Positions 1 through 9,568 are shown, counted from the stretch's first letter. The stretch: DNA of 11,581 bases from Corinectria fuckeliana (GCA_019137255.1 WPDH01000475.1:1-11581), one strand, 5' to 3'. Notes: generated from the sequence alone by a model not told the origin. Numbers and translations: made by a program.

Positions 1-1110
1 TAATAAGACTATATTTACTTTTTAAACTCTTACTAATAGCCTATCTAGTATTACTAGTACTAATATTAAAAAGTTTAGCTAGTTAACTAAGAAAGTATTT
101 AGTTTCTTATTTTAATTAATTAAGGCTTAAACTACTATTAATATTTTAAGATTCTACTAAAATACTAGTCTCTTAAAGAATATTTCTCTAACTAAATTAG
201 ATTATTATATTAAGACTATTTAGTTTTTTTATTTTTATAATAATAGTATTACTCTTACTATTTATATAGTAGTTTTTTAATTACTTTATATATTTATTAC
301 TCTTATTACTAATATTAAAAAAAAAATACTTTAGGCTTTTTTTATATCTATTAAGTATATTACTATCTCTATTATTATTAAGACTTATAATTATAGTATT
401 TAAGTCTTAGTATACTAAGTTAGCTTTTTAAACTAAAAACTTTTTTACTATAAGGCTATTAGTAACTTTTCTTATAATATTAAGTTTAAGTTTAATAGTT
501 TTAATATTAAGTTTTTTACTTTATTTATTATTATCTTACTTATTACTTATTTATATTTTACTTTTATTTTTATTTCTAATCTTAATAAGACTCTTACTAA
601 GCTTACTATTATTTTACTTATTACTTATACTTATATTATCTCTTTTTTAGCTTTTTTATCTCTTATTATTTAGTCTTTTAATAGTATTTAAATCTTAGAT
701 AACTTAGAGAGTTTTTAGCTTTTTAATAACTTAGCTTTTAAGTTAGATTTTAATACTTAAGCCTCTTTTTTAAGGTTAAACTTATTAGCTATTTTTTCTC
801 TTATTACTTAAGCTTTAATAACTTCTTATTATTTTACTAGTTACTTAGATATTACTAACTTTTTTTCTATCTTAGCTTTTACTACTTATAAGTATACTTA
901 TAAGACTAAGATTCTTAAGATACCTACTTAAGTTATTAATTCTAATAGTAAATTACTCTTACTTTTTACTTATCTTTTTAAGTAAGCTAAGTATATACTT
1001 TTAAAGACTTATTTTTTAAAGTCTAATAAGTTAGGTATTTCTAATATTATATTCTTATTTTTTACTTTTTATAATATCTTAGTAAAAAAGTCCTAAAAGT
1101 AATCTTTATT
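1..1110 (+). pseudogene. unidentified degraded coding-like stretch, Ser/Thr-rich
   Basis: In the plus frame starting at position 2, stops are less frequent than in the frames I compared: about 18 in 330 codons to position ~960, against roughly twice that density in the matching minus frame over 540-900. All stops are TAA or TAG and so could be former Gln, Trp or Arg codons. The translation is rich in Thr, Ser, Phe, Leu and Lys, with few acidic residues. The part from about 600 to 1000 would be Ser/Thr/Pro-rich if CTA/TTA codons derive from CCA. No domain was recognised. It may be part of a second element cut by the window edge, or of a repeat lying beside the gypsy element. The 3' LTR of the minus-strand element could also lie in 1000-1320. 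Confidence 0.25.
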
Positions 1111-1320
1111 ATAGTTTATATTTTTTATAAGACCTTCTTAGCTTTAAGTATTAAGTTAATAGCTATTAGTTTTTTAATTAGTAATAACTCTAGTAGTACT
1201 TAATAGTTTATTCTTCTAGTAGTATTTAGCTATTTAAGTATTACTAGTAATTTATATTCTTATTATACTTTTAGTATTATAGTTTATCTATTTATTATCT
1301 TATTTCTTATATATTTATTT

Positions 1321-1440
1321 TTTTTACTTATAATATTATTATACTAATTTTATTATATTTTTTAAGTAAGCTATTAGCTTTTAAGTATTATATTTTACTA
1401 GCTATCTTACTTATTTAACTTAGTAAAATATTTATCTTAT
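1321..1440 (-). pseudogene. possible chromodomain at the Pol C-terminus
   Basis: Between about 1550 and 1440 there is a Lys/Glu-rich linker. Next, in the same frame, come an ILDHRV.R-like segment (IFY*VK*VR, about 1431-1402), LVKY (1398-1387) and YLKN..KLV**YY (about 1368-1330). Order and spacing resemble the chromodomain of fungal chromoviruses: ILDHR, YLVKW, then xLENAxELVxxYY. In those elements it guides integration to histone-marked chromatin. The aromatic cage residues cannot be assigned with confidence. It could alternatively be a plain integrase tail. Confidence 0.45.
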
Positions 1441-1539
1441 ATTTTTCTTATAATTAACTACTTTCTTAATCTTTTACTTATTATTCTCTTTTTTTAGTTT
1501 AAGTAGTTTTAGTAGTTTTTTTATACTTAGTTAGTACTT

Positions 1540-1740
1540 TTTAAACTATAATTCTAAAAGTTTAACTAAAAAAATATTATATATTTACTAGTATTATTCT
1601 AAAAGATATACTTAGTATACTTATTTATTAATTCTTTTTACTATTATTATCTTAATAAATTTTAGTACTAGTTTCTTATATTTAAATTAAAAGTTTCTTA
1701 TTAATAGCCTAATAGTTTACCTAACCTTATATTCTTATAA
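1540..1740 (-). pseudogene. integrase C-terminal domain remnant
   Basis: Still in frame after the core. KVGDxVWL reads KVR*TIRL (about 1728-1705). KKLxxKFI leads towards the expected GPY/F position (about 1674-1648), and VKRI follows (about 1641-1630). The end fits the family segment in which a His-x-x-Phe-x-Val-x-Leu-Leu-Glu motif closes the domain: IYNIFLVKLLE at 1584-1552. In the family this domain binds DNA nonspecifically and helps choose targets. The Gly-Pro of GPY/F itself is not recognisable (AAG ATA). Confidence 0.75.
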
Positions 1741-1989
1741 GTTATATTACTTATTATAATATTTAGCTTATCTTTTTATAACTTTTTACTATTATTTTTT
1801 TATTTTAGTATATACTTAGTAAAATATCTTAATATATTCTTATACTTCTTATATATTTAACTTAAGGTATTTTAAGATATATTTTATAACTTTTAAGTAG
1901 TATTTATAAAAGGCTTATATAAGAAAAACCCTAATAGTATAATAAGTATTATTATTATAAGTAAAAGCTACTTCTAAGAGCTAAGCTAC

Positions 1990-2370
1990 CTATTAGTATA
2001 AGATATTATTAGTATATACTTAAAGGTATTTCTTAATAGCTTAATTAGTTCTTTTTATTTATTTATCTATTTATAAATAATATATAGTAAATAGCTACTA
2101 ATAGGTTACTTATTCTTTTATTAGGTCTTTTTAAAACTTACTTATAAATAGCTTATTTTTATTACTAATAATCCCTTTAAGTAAACTATATTTATACTTA
2201 ATATATTTATATAAAAGTTATATTATTTCTACTATATTAAGTATCTTTTTTATAAAGATAAAAAGTATATATTTTATTATATAATATATAATTACTAGTA
2301 TAATATTATATTTCTTACTATTAGCTTAAGTACTTTTTAGTAGTCTTATAATAAAATTAATACTAATTTC
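1990..2370 (-). pseudogene. integrase catalytic core (DDE) remnant
   Basis: This domain joins the cDNA to the host chromosome. In the Pol frame: ISIDFI reads ISINFI (2367-2350), with the first Asp now AAT (2356-2358). A YDIILVIVD-like strand lies at 2310-2282. LPKGIISD reads LLKGIISN (about 2184-2161), with the second Asp now AAT (2161-2163). FTSKFW reads FISKF* (about 2148-2131). TAYHPQTDxQTER reads TIYYL*ID*-like (about 2088-2050), with GAT of QTD intact and the catalytic Glu now AAA (2053-2055). An AIKKYL.VYTND segment follows (2040-2010). All three catalytic acids are mutated by G-to-A. The match in order and spacing is very strong. Confidence 0.92.
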
Positions 2371-2439
2371 TTAAAAAAGATAAGTAAGTATTAGTAAGAA
2401 TTATAGCTTTTTATAAGACTTATATCTTAGTATATAAGT

Positions 2440-2590
2440 ATCTTAATAATATTAGTATCTTAAAGTATAGTTTTTTATATTATTTAAGATTTAGTTTTAA
2501 TAAAATTTATATATAATAAGATTTAAGGTTTTTACTACTTTTATATATCTTAAGTAAGAGTTATTATAATATTAGTAAAGAATTTCTCTT
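2440..2590 (-). pseudogene. integrase HHCC zinc-binding domain remnant
   Basis: The N-terminal zinc domain of integrase can be placed to the codon. YHDDS reads YYNNS (2571-2557). The first His codon is TAT (2566-2568) and the second, six residues later, is TAT (2545-2547). K-T follows at the usual spacing (2527-2532). The KFYW-like stretch lies at about 2508-2497. The cysteine pair CxxCQ reads Y*YY* with codons TAC (2455-2457) and TAT (2446-2448). Thirty residues separate the second His from the first Cys, close to the family norm. All four zinc ligands are lost through CAT-to-TAT and TGC/TGT-to-TAC/TAT changes. Confidence 0.88.
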
Positions 2591-3129
2591 CTTATTATAT
2601 ATTTTTTTAAGATAACTAGTCTTTTTTTAAAAAATAGTATTTTTTACTTATTATAATAGTAAGCTTCTCTTATAGTATTATAAACTTTTACTAACTACTA
2701 TTAGTAAAATTAATCTTCTTCTTATAATTCTTATACTAGCTCTTTTAGTTTACTTAAAAGCTAATTAAGAAAGATTATCTCTCTCTTTATAAGCTTTTTT
2801 ATAATTAGGCAGGAAATATATTAGTCTAAAATAACTATTATAGTTACTAAAAGTATCTCTTATAAACTTAGCTTAGCTAATAGTTACTATTTAGTTACTA
2901 AGTCTTTAAGTAGTTTACTTTTAGCTTACTTAGCTTAAGTAGTAATAGCTAGAATAGTAATAAGCTTATTTTTAAGACTAGCTTATATAGCTTAAATAAA
3001 TATATTAATTATCTTATTTTTTATACTCTTAGAGACTTATATAATTACTTAGTAAAAGTCTTTTAGTAACTTTTTTACTAACTTAAGTTTTACTACTAAA
3101 GTTAAAAATATATTTATATATAAGATCTT
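2591..3129 (-). pseudogene. linker between RNase H and integrase of the gypsy Pol
   Basis: This stretch is about 540 bases in the same frame as the flanking domains. It has no catalytic motif, as expected for the variable linker in fungal gypsy polyproteins. Translation is rich in Lys, Leu, Ser and Thr. Nearer the integrase it gives a charged segment, LKELV.EL.EED.FY (about 2754-2706), typical of the helical region before the GLL/GHF zinc-finger domain. A surviving CpA lies at 2810 inside a TGC codon on the coding strand. TC-rich runs lie near 2779-2787. Confidence 0.7.
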
Positions 3130-3620
3130 TCTTACTATATAATTTAGCCTTTATAATAAGCTATCTATTAGGTTTATCTTACTTAGCTAGTACTTAATAT
3201 TAAAATTAAAAGATATTAATTTATATATCTATTTAGTAAGTCTTTCTTAAAGGTCTCTTACTAATACTTTTATAATACTTATAAAAGCTATATAGTTTAT
3301 TAATAATATAAACTTATTTTTAAGCCTTAAAAGGTAATAACTTTAGTGTTTTAAGCTCTTAATAATAGCTAATAGCTCTTACTAGCTAGTAGCTTAATAT
3401 TACTTTTTCTCTAAGAGTTTTCTAAACTAATATACTACTAGATACTATTAATTTTTAAATAATTAGAAAAGAATACTTAATATAATTATACTAAATATAT
3501 TTATTTTAACTCTTAACTTATATTTTAAGTCTTAGTATTAGAGAATAGTTACTAAGTAAAATACTCTTTTTAGCTTTTAGAATATTACTTTTTTTTTATT
3601 TATTTAAGTAAACTTTTTAG
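3130..3620 (-). pseudogene. Ty3/gypsy RNase H remnant
   Basis: RNase H removes the RNA strand after copying. In the Pol frame the first catalytic motif VETDAS reads VKINIF (about 3510-3493), with its Asp codon now AAT. Further on come KLLEKxQxYxATSxELLAII (about 3420-3361), with the catalytic Glu still GAG at 3376-3378, and LKHWRHYLLGLKN (about 3354-3313). The His codon of that motif is CAC (3346-3348) and keeps one of the five surviving CpA sites. The TDHKAL motif reads INYIAF (3300-3283), with Asp changed to Asn. The domain ends with a stretch that fits SFNFNIKY followed by NPADSLSRR (about 3210-3148), where the Asp codon of NPAD is still GAT (3163-3165). Confidence 0.9.
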
Positions 3621-3629
3621 TTTTATACT

Positions 3630-3850
3630 TATTTTAACTACTTTTTAGTATTATTATAAAAAGTCTTATAATTTTTAAGTATTTATAAATAAACTTTTAG
3701 TAGAAATTATAAAACCTTAGAAATACTTATATATTTTTAAAGCTTAGTAAGATTAGTTACTTATTAACTATATAGATTTTACTTAGCTTTATTTTAATAT
3801 CTTTTTAAGTTATTATATAGCTTAAAAACTTAACTTCTTATTAGTAAAAA
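3630..3850 (-). pseudogene. RT-to-RNase H connection of the gypsy Pol
   Basis: This follows RT in the same frame and carries the well-conserved gypsy connection. EVKFLGY (about 3837-3815) corresponds to codons for EVKFLSY. A WPTP-like position reads *LIL (3759-3748). A stretch reads as IQVFLGFANFYRRFI with stops and substitutions (about 3730-3685; FY.KFIYKY is readable). This links the polymerase to RNase H and is diagnostic for Ty3/gypsy and related pararetroviral polymerases. The fit of FLGF.NFYR.FI in the expected place supports an unbroken frame across the junction. Confidence 0.88.
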
Positions 3851-4500
3851 GTATATTTTAATAGCTTTATATATAGCTAAAAGCTTTATAATCTTTTTAG
3901 TACTTTTTATATATCTTTTATATATTAATCTTAAGTTATTAAGTAAATTAAAATATTATTTAAATATATAATATAAACTATATTTAGTATACTAGCTAGT
4001 ACTTAGTAAATATATACTTAAAATATTATAAATATATTTATTAGCCTAAATAATATAATATTATACTTAAAGTACTTATAGTAAGTTCTAAAAGTAGTCT
4101 TTTAGTAATTTTTTAGCTTAATCTAAATCTAATAATATATATTTTATAAATTAATTTTTAAGATTTATTATATACTTATAAGATAGTCTAGTAAGTTTTT
4201 AATTAAAAATAGTAAGTAATAGTTCTTAATAGTAATCTTATTTAAATCTTAATAATTTATATAAAGCTATAAAATCTTATCTTTTTTTAGTATAAATAAG
4301 ACTAAAAACCTAGCCTTACTAACTAAAAGGCTAATATACTTACTTATAATATTCTTAGTAATATATTTATAAAAAACCTCTTACTACTTTCTATTATAAG
4401 AGTATAAAAGTTTATAAGATAATATCTTATCTTTTTTTAGTTTAATTATATATTTTATACCTTTTAAGATTAAAATCTCTTTTATTATAAATTTACTAAA
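3850..4500 (-). pseudogene. Ty3/gypsy reverse transcriptase remnant
   Basis: This is the clearest domain in the window. In one minus frame the order of family motifs is intact. First comes a segment matching the acidic, Pro-rich lead-in with HAIKL-like residues (4500-4440). Then ELxxLxxYI with IxSGYIR (4395-4335). Next KKDGxLR followed by DYRxLNxITIKN (4287-4216; KKD is unmutated at 4279-4287). Then LLDxL followed by KxDLxxAYHxIRI (4200-4115), TxFRT (about 4098-4084), MPFGLTNAPATF as MLFRLINIFIIF-like codons (4056-4021), and YLDDILIYS (3966-3940). The catalytic YLDD reads YLNN: both Asp codons are AAT (3955-3960). GLYIKLSKC-like residues follow near 3880-3850. Stops fall at Gln, Arg and Trp positions. 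In life it copied the element RNA into cDNA in cytoplasmic particles; this copy is inactive. Confidence 0.94.
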
Positions 4501-4601
4501 TACTCTTTTAAACTTTTTAAGTTCTAATAGTAAGATTTTTAACCTTATATTTACTTTTTTATCTAAAATAGCTATTAGCTATTTATCTAGTAATAATATA
4601 C

Positions 4602-4614
4602 TATATATATATAT
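4602..4614. repeat. (TA)n microsatellite
   Basis: A run of alternating T and A lies inside the protease-RT linker of the degraded Pol. It probably arose from RIP of CpA/TpG-containing sequence. Confidence 0.7.
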
Positions 4615-4627
4615 AATATAAGTAGGT

Positions 4628-4640
4628 TCTCTCTCTCTTA
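4628..4640. repeat. short TC/GA-rich simple repeat
   Basis: Alternating TC reads GAGAGA on the minus strand, within Pol. CpT and ApG contexts are not favoured RIP targets, which may explain why it survived. Confidence 0.6.
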
Positions 4641-4999
4641 CTAGCTTTTTTATAAAGGTTATAATATTTATAAGAGTAATAAGCTTATAGCTTTATAAGT
4701 ATATATAAGTATTAATAAAAATTTCTTTTTTTCTTATAAAATCTAAAGATAAAAGTAGATTACTAGCCTTTTTAAGGTATTATATCTTTATAAATAGTTA
4801 TTTAATTTTCTATAAGTATTCTTAAGAGTTAATTAGAAAGAATATTAACTAGTAAACTTATCTAGTAAGTATAATTACTCTATTAAAACTAAATAAGCTT
4901 AGTACCTTCTAATCTTTAATTACCTTAAGGCTTAACCTTCTAATTAGTCTTATACTAATAAGATTAACTTAGGTATAAGTATTTATATTTATATAAACT

Positions 5000-6790
5000 A
5001 CTTTTTTAGTATATACTTATAAAATAATTACTCTTTCTTAAATAATATACTTAATTAGTATTATTTTTAATACTAGTATTAAAATTTTAATAGTATTTTT
5101 AGTACTTACTTATTTCTTAAAAAGTCTAGTTTTTTTACTTATATACTTATAAATTATACTTTTACTAAAAGTAAGCTTAGTATCTAGTTAGTATTAATAC
5201 TAAGATTTCTTTTAGTTATCTAATAATCTCTTATTAAATACTTAGTTTTATTATAATTATAATATTATACTCTTAGTTAGTTAGTTAATCTTTTATTATA
5301 TATAAGATAGTTTACTAGTAAGTTAGCTAAAAGTAAGTTTTTAAATAGTTAAAAGTATATATAATTTCTTATATTATTTTATATTTTTTTAGAGTTTTAA
5401 CTTTTAGCTTATCTTATATTAATAGTCTTTTTAGATCTCTTTTAAATATAATTACTAAGTTTATATTTTTACTTTTTATTTTATAACTTATAGTTATATT
5501 AAATATATAATTATAGCTTTTTTATCTTATTAGTTATATCTTATACTTATAAAAAATTAACCTTCTAATAGTTTATTTCTTTTTTTAGCTAGTTTTTAAG
5601 CTTATAATAATATTAGTAAGCTAGGTTTACTTAGTTTTTAAGGTTTAAAATACTTATAAAAATATATAAGATAGTTTATAAGTTAAAATAGTCTATTAGT
5701 AACTAGTTATTATACTATTAGATTTTTATTAATTTATCTTATAATTATCTCTCTTATAAGCTTATATTAATATATCTCTTATAAATAAAGTTAAGATAAT
5801 CTTACTAGGTTAAGTTAATAAGATTTCTCTTATAGTTATACTATTTAGTTTATTTAGCTATATAAAGCTTAGTTATAAACTATTTAATTTTTTATATATT
5901 AATATAATTAGGTTAAAAGCTATTTTCTAACTTTATAATATAAATCTAGTTATTAATTTTTATCTTTATAATATTTTTAAGTAGTATTATATAATTATAA
6001 GTAAAAGGTTTTTCTTAATCTTACTTAAAGTTACTTATAAGATATTAAACTAGTTAGTATATTAGTTTTATTTATATTACTTACTATTTAACTAAAATCT
6101 TTAAGAAATCTTATATATTTAAGCTATATACTAATATTAGAGTTTATTACTCTTATATTACTAGTTAATCACTAAGAATCTACTTATATAACTTAAGTAG
6201 TAGCTTTACTAATAAGTTATAGTTATTTTTAGACCTCTTATATTAAGTTTTTTAGCTTTTCTTCTTAATATCTTTTAGCTTTAGTTTATATACTAGTTTT
6301 ACTAACTTAATTATTTTTAATATAATTTATTTTATTTATAGTAGTTTTATTACTTAGTATATACTACTTATAATATAATCTAGTATTAGTATATAACTTA
6401 TTTAAGCTAGGGTTTATTAGAGGTTTATTATTATCTTTCTATTTATATTAATTACTTAAGTAAGTAAAAAAGTTAAAAAATTATAAGAGTTAGCTAATTA
6501 GAGTAAGATAAAAAGCTTTAAGATAGGTATTTATATATTATAAGATTTTAACTTAGTAAGTAGTTATAAACTACTTATTAAGATTACTAAGTAATTTTAC
6601 TTAGTAGCTTTTATACTCTTAGTATATCTTATTTAGCTTAGTACTAGTTTCTCTTAAGGCTAGTCTTTTAAGTTATAAGCTTATCTTCTTATATTAGGTT
6701 ATTAGCCTTTAAGAGAACTAATAAGAAAGATAGTAATAGTAATAATAAGACTAGTAAGACTAGTAATAATATTACTACTAGTAGAGATAT
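5000..6790 (-). pseudogene. probable gag region of the gypsy element, heavily degraded
   Basis: This stretch lies upstream of the protease on the same strand, where gag belongs. Near its start (about 6785-6715) one minus frame reads as a Ser/Thr-rich run beginning STSSNIITSLTS, a composition common at fungal Gag N-termini. That frame differs from the Pol frame. Around 6120-5900 the Pol frame gives a Lys- and Leu-rich segment that could be part of a helical capsid, with stops where Gln would be usual. I looked for a CCHC zinc knuckle around 5160-5100 and could not align one. Assignment rests mainly on position, and the limits and frame are uncertain. One surviving CpA lies at 6170. Confidence 0.35.
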
Positions 6791-6997
6791 AAAAAAAAGT
6801 AATATAAATATATAAGATTAGATAGTAAGTAGTAAAAATATAAGTTTAAGTTAAGTTTATAAGTTAGTATTATAAGCTTAAAGGATTTTAATAAAAGGTT
6901 AAAAAATTTAATTAGGATTAGTAGCTATTATAATTAAGCTAGTTTTTTACTTTTTATAGCTTTTTTTAAGTATATTTTATACTTCTTATAAGAGAGG

Positions 6998-7010
6998 TAA
7001 AAAACACTTA
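6998..7010 (+). repeat. left arm of 13-14 bp inverted repeat
   Basis: TAAAAAACACTTA pairs with the arm at 7243-7256. It keeps an unmutated CpA at 7005-7006 although CpA is otherwise almost absent. Confidence 0.6.
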
Positions 7011-7242
7011 GTATAATAATATACTATTTTTATTATAAGACTATAAACTTAATTATAATTATTATAAATTTATAAGACTAGTTTATAATATAAGATAATA
7101 TATTAGCTTAGAAACTATTAGGTAAGTAGTTAAGTAGTTTTATACTTTAATAGTTAAAACCTAAACTTATATTAGTTTTATAGTAAGTTTATTAGATATT
7201 TCTATTATTTAGTATACTTAAGATAAAAAATAATAATATATT

Positions 7243-7256
7243 TAAGTGTTTTTTTA
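7243..7256 (-). repeat. right arm of 13-14 bp inverted repeat
   Basis: TAAGTGTTTTTTTA is the reverse complement of the arm at 6998-7010 with one more T. It keeps an unmutated TpG at 7247-7248, which mirrors the surviving CpA in the other arm. Confidence 0.6.
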
Positions 7257-9568
7257 CTAGTCTTATATAAATATTATAATAAAAATATATTAAGTATATA
7301 CTTTTAGAAAAGAAAGCTTTTAAGACTAATTTTTCTTATTTATAACTATATAAGTATTAAGTTTTAATATTTATTAAGATCTTAGTATAAATATAATACT
7401 TTTTTATTATTAGTAAAAAGATAAGTTTTAGCTAGTTTAAGTTAATTAGTTTTTTAGTACTTTTTTATTTTATCTTAAAGTTAAGTTTACTATATAATTT
7501 ATTTAAAAAGAGTATAAGCTTTTATTACTATTAATATTAGTTTATACTTTTTATAAAAGAGCTAGCTTTTAAGCTAATTTCTAACTTCTTATTATAATTA
7601 TTATTATAGTTTTTACTATTACTTATAGTAAATCTATCTTAAAACTATAATAATAGTAACTCTAATAAGCTAAGTAGTATTTTATCTTTTAGTATAATTA
7701 TAAAATTAAGTAGCTAGTTTATTAAGATAGATATTAAGAGAGAGAATAACTAGTTTTATTTTTAGTAAGTAAGTAAATATAGTTTTATAAGTTTTTATTA
7801 TTATATATAAGTTTTAAGTTTATTTTAATATAAATACTTATATAATACTTTAAGGCTTATTACTAAAAGCTATTAAGATATAATAAGCTTTTATATTATA
7901 AACTATAATAAAATAAATAACTTATATATAAATTAATCTTACTTTTTTAAGACTAATCTTTTATATACTTATAGTAATTATAATAAGAGCTTAATATTAG
8001 TACTTAAGTTTTCTTTTAAGATAGTTTATATATAAGTCTTATAGTAGTTTATAATAAAAAAAAAGTCTAAAAAACTTATAAGTTTAAGTAAGCTATATTA
8101 TTAAGTTTTTAAGTTAGATTTATATTTAGTTTATTATATATTTATAAGTAAAATAAAAAAGTTATATTTTATTTAGTTTTTAAGTTATACTATTTATTTA
8201 AGCTTAATTATTATATATTTCTTATATAGTTTTAAGCTAAGTTTAAGTCTTTTTAATATTATAACTAAATACTAGTAGGTTTATATTATTTATAAATCTA
8301 ATAATTAATATCTTAAAAGTATTATTAAAAGCTTTATAAAAACTAAAAATAAAAAAGATAAATAAAATAAGTAATAAAAAAGATTTTTAAGAGACTTTTA
8401 TTTTAATTTTAATTAGGTTAAAAGTTTAGCTATTAAATTAAAGCTATATTATTTATAATATAAAATAGCTAGTAAGTTATATTAAAAGCTATCTAAAAAA
8501 TTCTTTTAGTTATAAGATAATAATAAGTTATTTATAGTTAATACTATTAAAAGTACTTATAAAGTTAAGCTAAAAAAAAAAGATAAGATTATATTAAGCT
8601 TATACTATATATACTATTTTAATAATTATAGTTAAAACTAGCTTTATTAACTTTTTAGGCTTATTACTTATTTATCTTAAAAGTAATAGTTTTTTTTTTT
8701 TATTATAATTATAATATATTTACTAATAACTATTTTAATAATCTTACTAATTATATTAAGTAATAATATTAAGTACTAGCCTAATATTATTTATTATTAT
8801 TTTTTAGTCTTATTAGCTTTTAAAATAATTATAATAATTATAATATAAAAGTATAACTAAAAGTTATAATAAAATCTAAGTTTTTTTTACTTTAAGATTA
8901 TATATTTTATAATTATAATAAGTTACTTAAAAAACTATTTAACTTTTATATTTAAAGCTTTTAAGATAATTATTATATTACTAGATATATAATAAAAATA
9001 AACTATTATTTTATTAGCTATTTTTTACTAATAGGTTTTTTTCTTAAAGTTATTTAAAATCTAGCTTAAAAGCTATCTTTTTATAAGTATTTATAATATA
9101 AATATACTAAAAGATATAATTAAACTCTTTTAAGTTATAATTAGTTCTTATATAAGAGATATTAATAGTTTTAGTAGCTTAAATAAGATCTAAAATATTA
9201 TTTTAATAGTTTTAAGCTAACTTAATAACTATTTTATAAAAAGTAAAAAAACTAATATAAAATTATAATACTTTTTTTATAAGATTATTACTATCTTAGT
9301 CTAAGTAGTTATAATAGTCTTAAAATAAGTAATAAAAGTTAAAATTACTTATAAGAAATATATAATTATTTAAAATAGTATTAATAAGAGCTTATAATAT
9401 AAGTAAGTTATTTTTACTATTTAAAAGATTATATAAGATAATAATTTAGTATTAGGTTTTTATAAAAGTAATACTAATTTAGTTTTTTTTTATTTATAAT
9501 ATTTATAACTTAAGCTTATATTATTTATTTATATAAACTATTATATACTTATTATAATAAACTATATA

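Larger units (their letters stand above)
4600..4860 (-). pseudogene. retropepsin-like aspartic protease remnant
   Basis: In the Pol frame just upstream of RT, codons at 4836-4819 read LINS*E. This fits the family active site LIDSGA, with Asp changed to Asn (AAC at 4828-4830). About eight codons further on come a FI.. segment and a KKAS..LLLSLD stretch (to about 4741). These resemble the part of Ty3-type proteases after the active site, where the chain runs on to a Leu/Pro-rich strand. In the family this domain cuts the Gag-Pol polyprotein inside the virus-like particle. The glycine of the active site reads as a stop codon and is not well explained by RIP alone, so the call is moderate. The downstream flap and the second conserved Gly motif could not be placed. 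Confidence 0.5.
1321..6790 (-). mobile_element. Ty3/gypsy LTR retrotransposon remnant, RIP-inactivated
   Basis: This is a dead copy of a Ty3/gypsy retrotransposon transcribed right to left. The domain order is gag-like region, protease, reverse transcriptase, RNase H, integrase, then a chromodomain-like tail. The order RT-RNase H-integrase separates Ty3/gypsy from Ty1/copia, where integrase precedes RT. From about 4860 to 1321 the reading frame is constant (codons start at positions divisible by three), so mutation was by substitution. Frequent TAA/TAG codons sit where the family has Gln, Trp or Arg, as expected from CpA loss. The LTRs, primer-binding site and polypurine tract could not be recognised, so the outer limits are approximate: the right limit is the furthest gag-like sequence and the left limit is the end of readable Pol homology. 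Confidence 0.9.
6998..7256. mobile_element. possible small TIR (MITE-like) element
   Basis: A 259-base segment is bounded by inverted arms. The left arm reads TAAAAAACACTTA from 6998. The right arm reads TAAGTGTTTTTTTA to 7256, which is the reverse complement apart from one extra A/T in the homopolymer. The interior next to the arms is also loosely complementary but too AT-rich to judge. No coding potential is seen inside. Both arms start at a TA dinucleotide, as expected for an element with TA target preference, but a target duplication cannot be shown. It lies just upstream of the putative gag of the gypsy element, so it could instead belong to that element's 5' region. Confidence 0.4.

Noticed and set aside
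5100..5160. A possible CCHC zinc knuckle at the end of gag (minus strand, Tyr-Lys-Tyr codons that could come from Cys)
   Set aside because: The spacing is C-x-C rather than C-x2-C, and no His or final Cys codon falls at the right distance.
6700..6850. A plus-strand Ser/Asn/Lys-rich ORF
   Set aside because: It is the antisense of the Ser/Thr-rich N-terminal part of the putative gag. The minus reading fits the position of gag better.
8560..8640. A second RT-like KKDK motif on the plus strand
   Set aside because: The residues after KKD do not match LRxCVDYRxLN, and no YxDD-like or FGL-like motif follows. It comes from a 10-base A run.
7540..8700. A long plus-strand coding corridor read through stops
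   Set aside because: About 9% of codons are stops, close to what the base composition predicts, and no domain was recognised.
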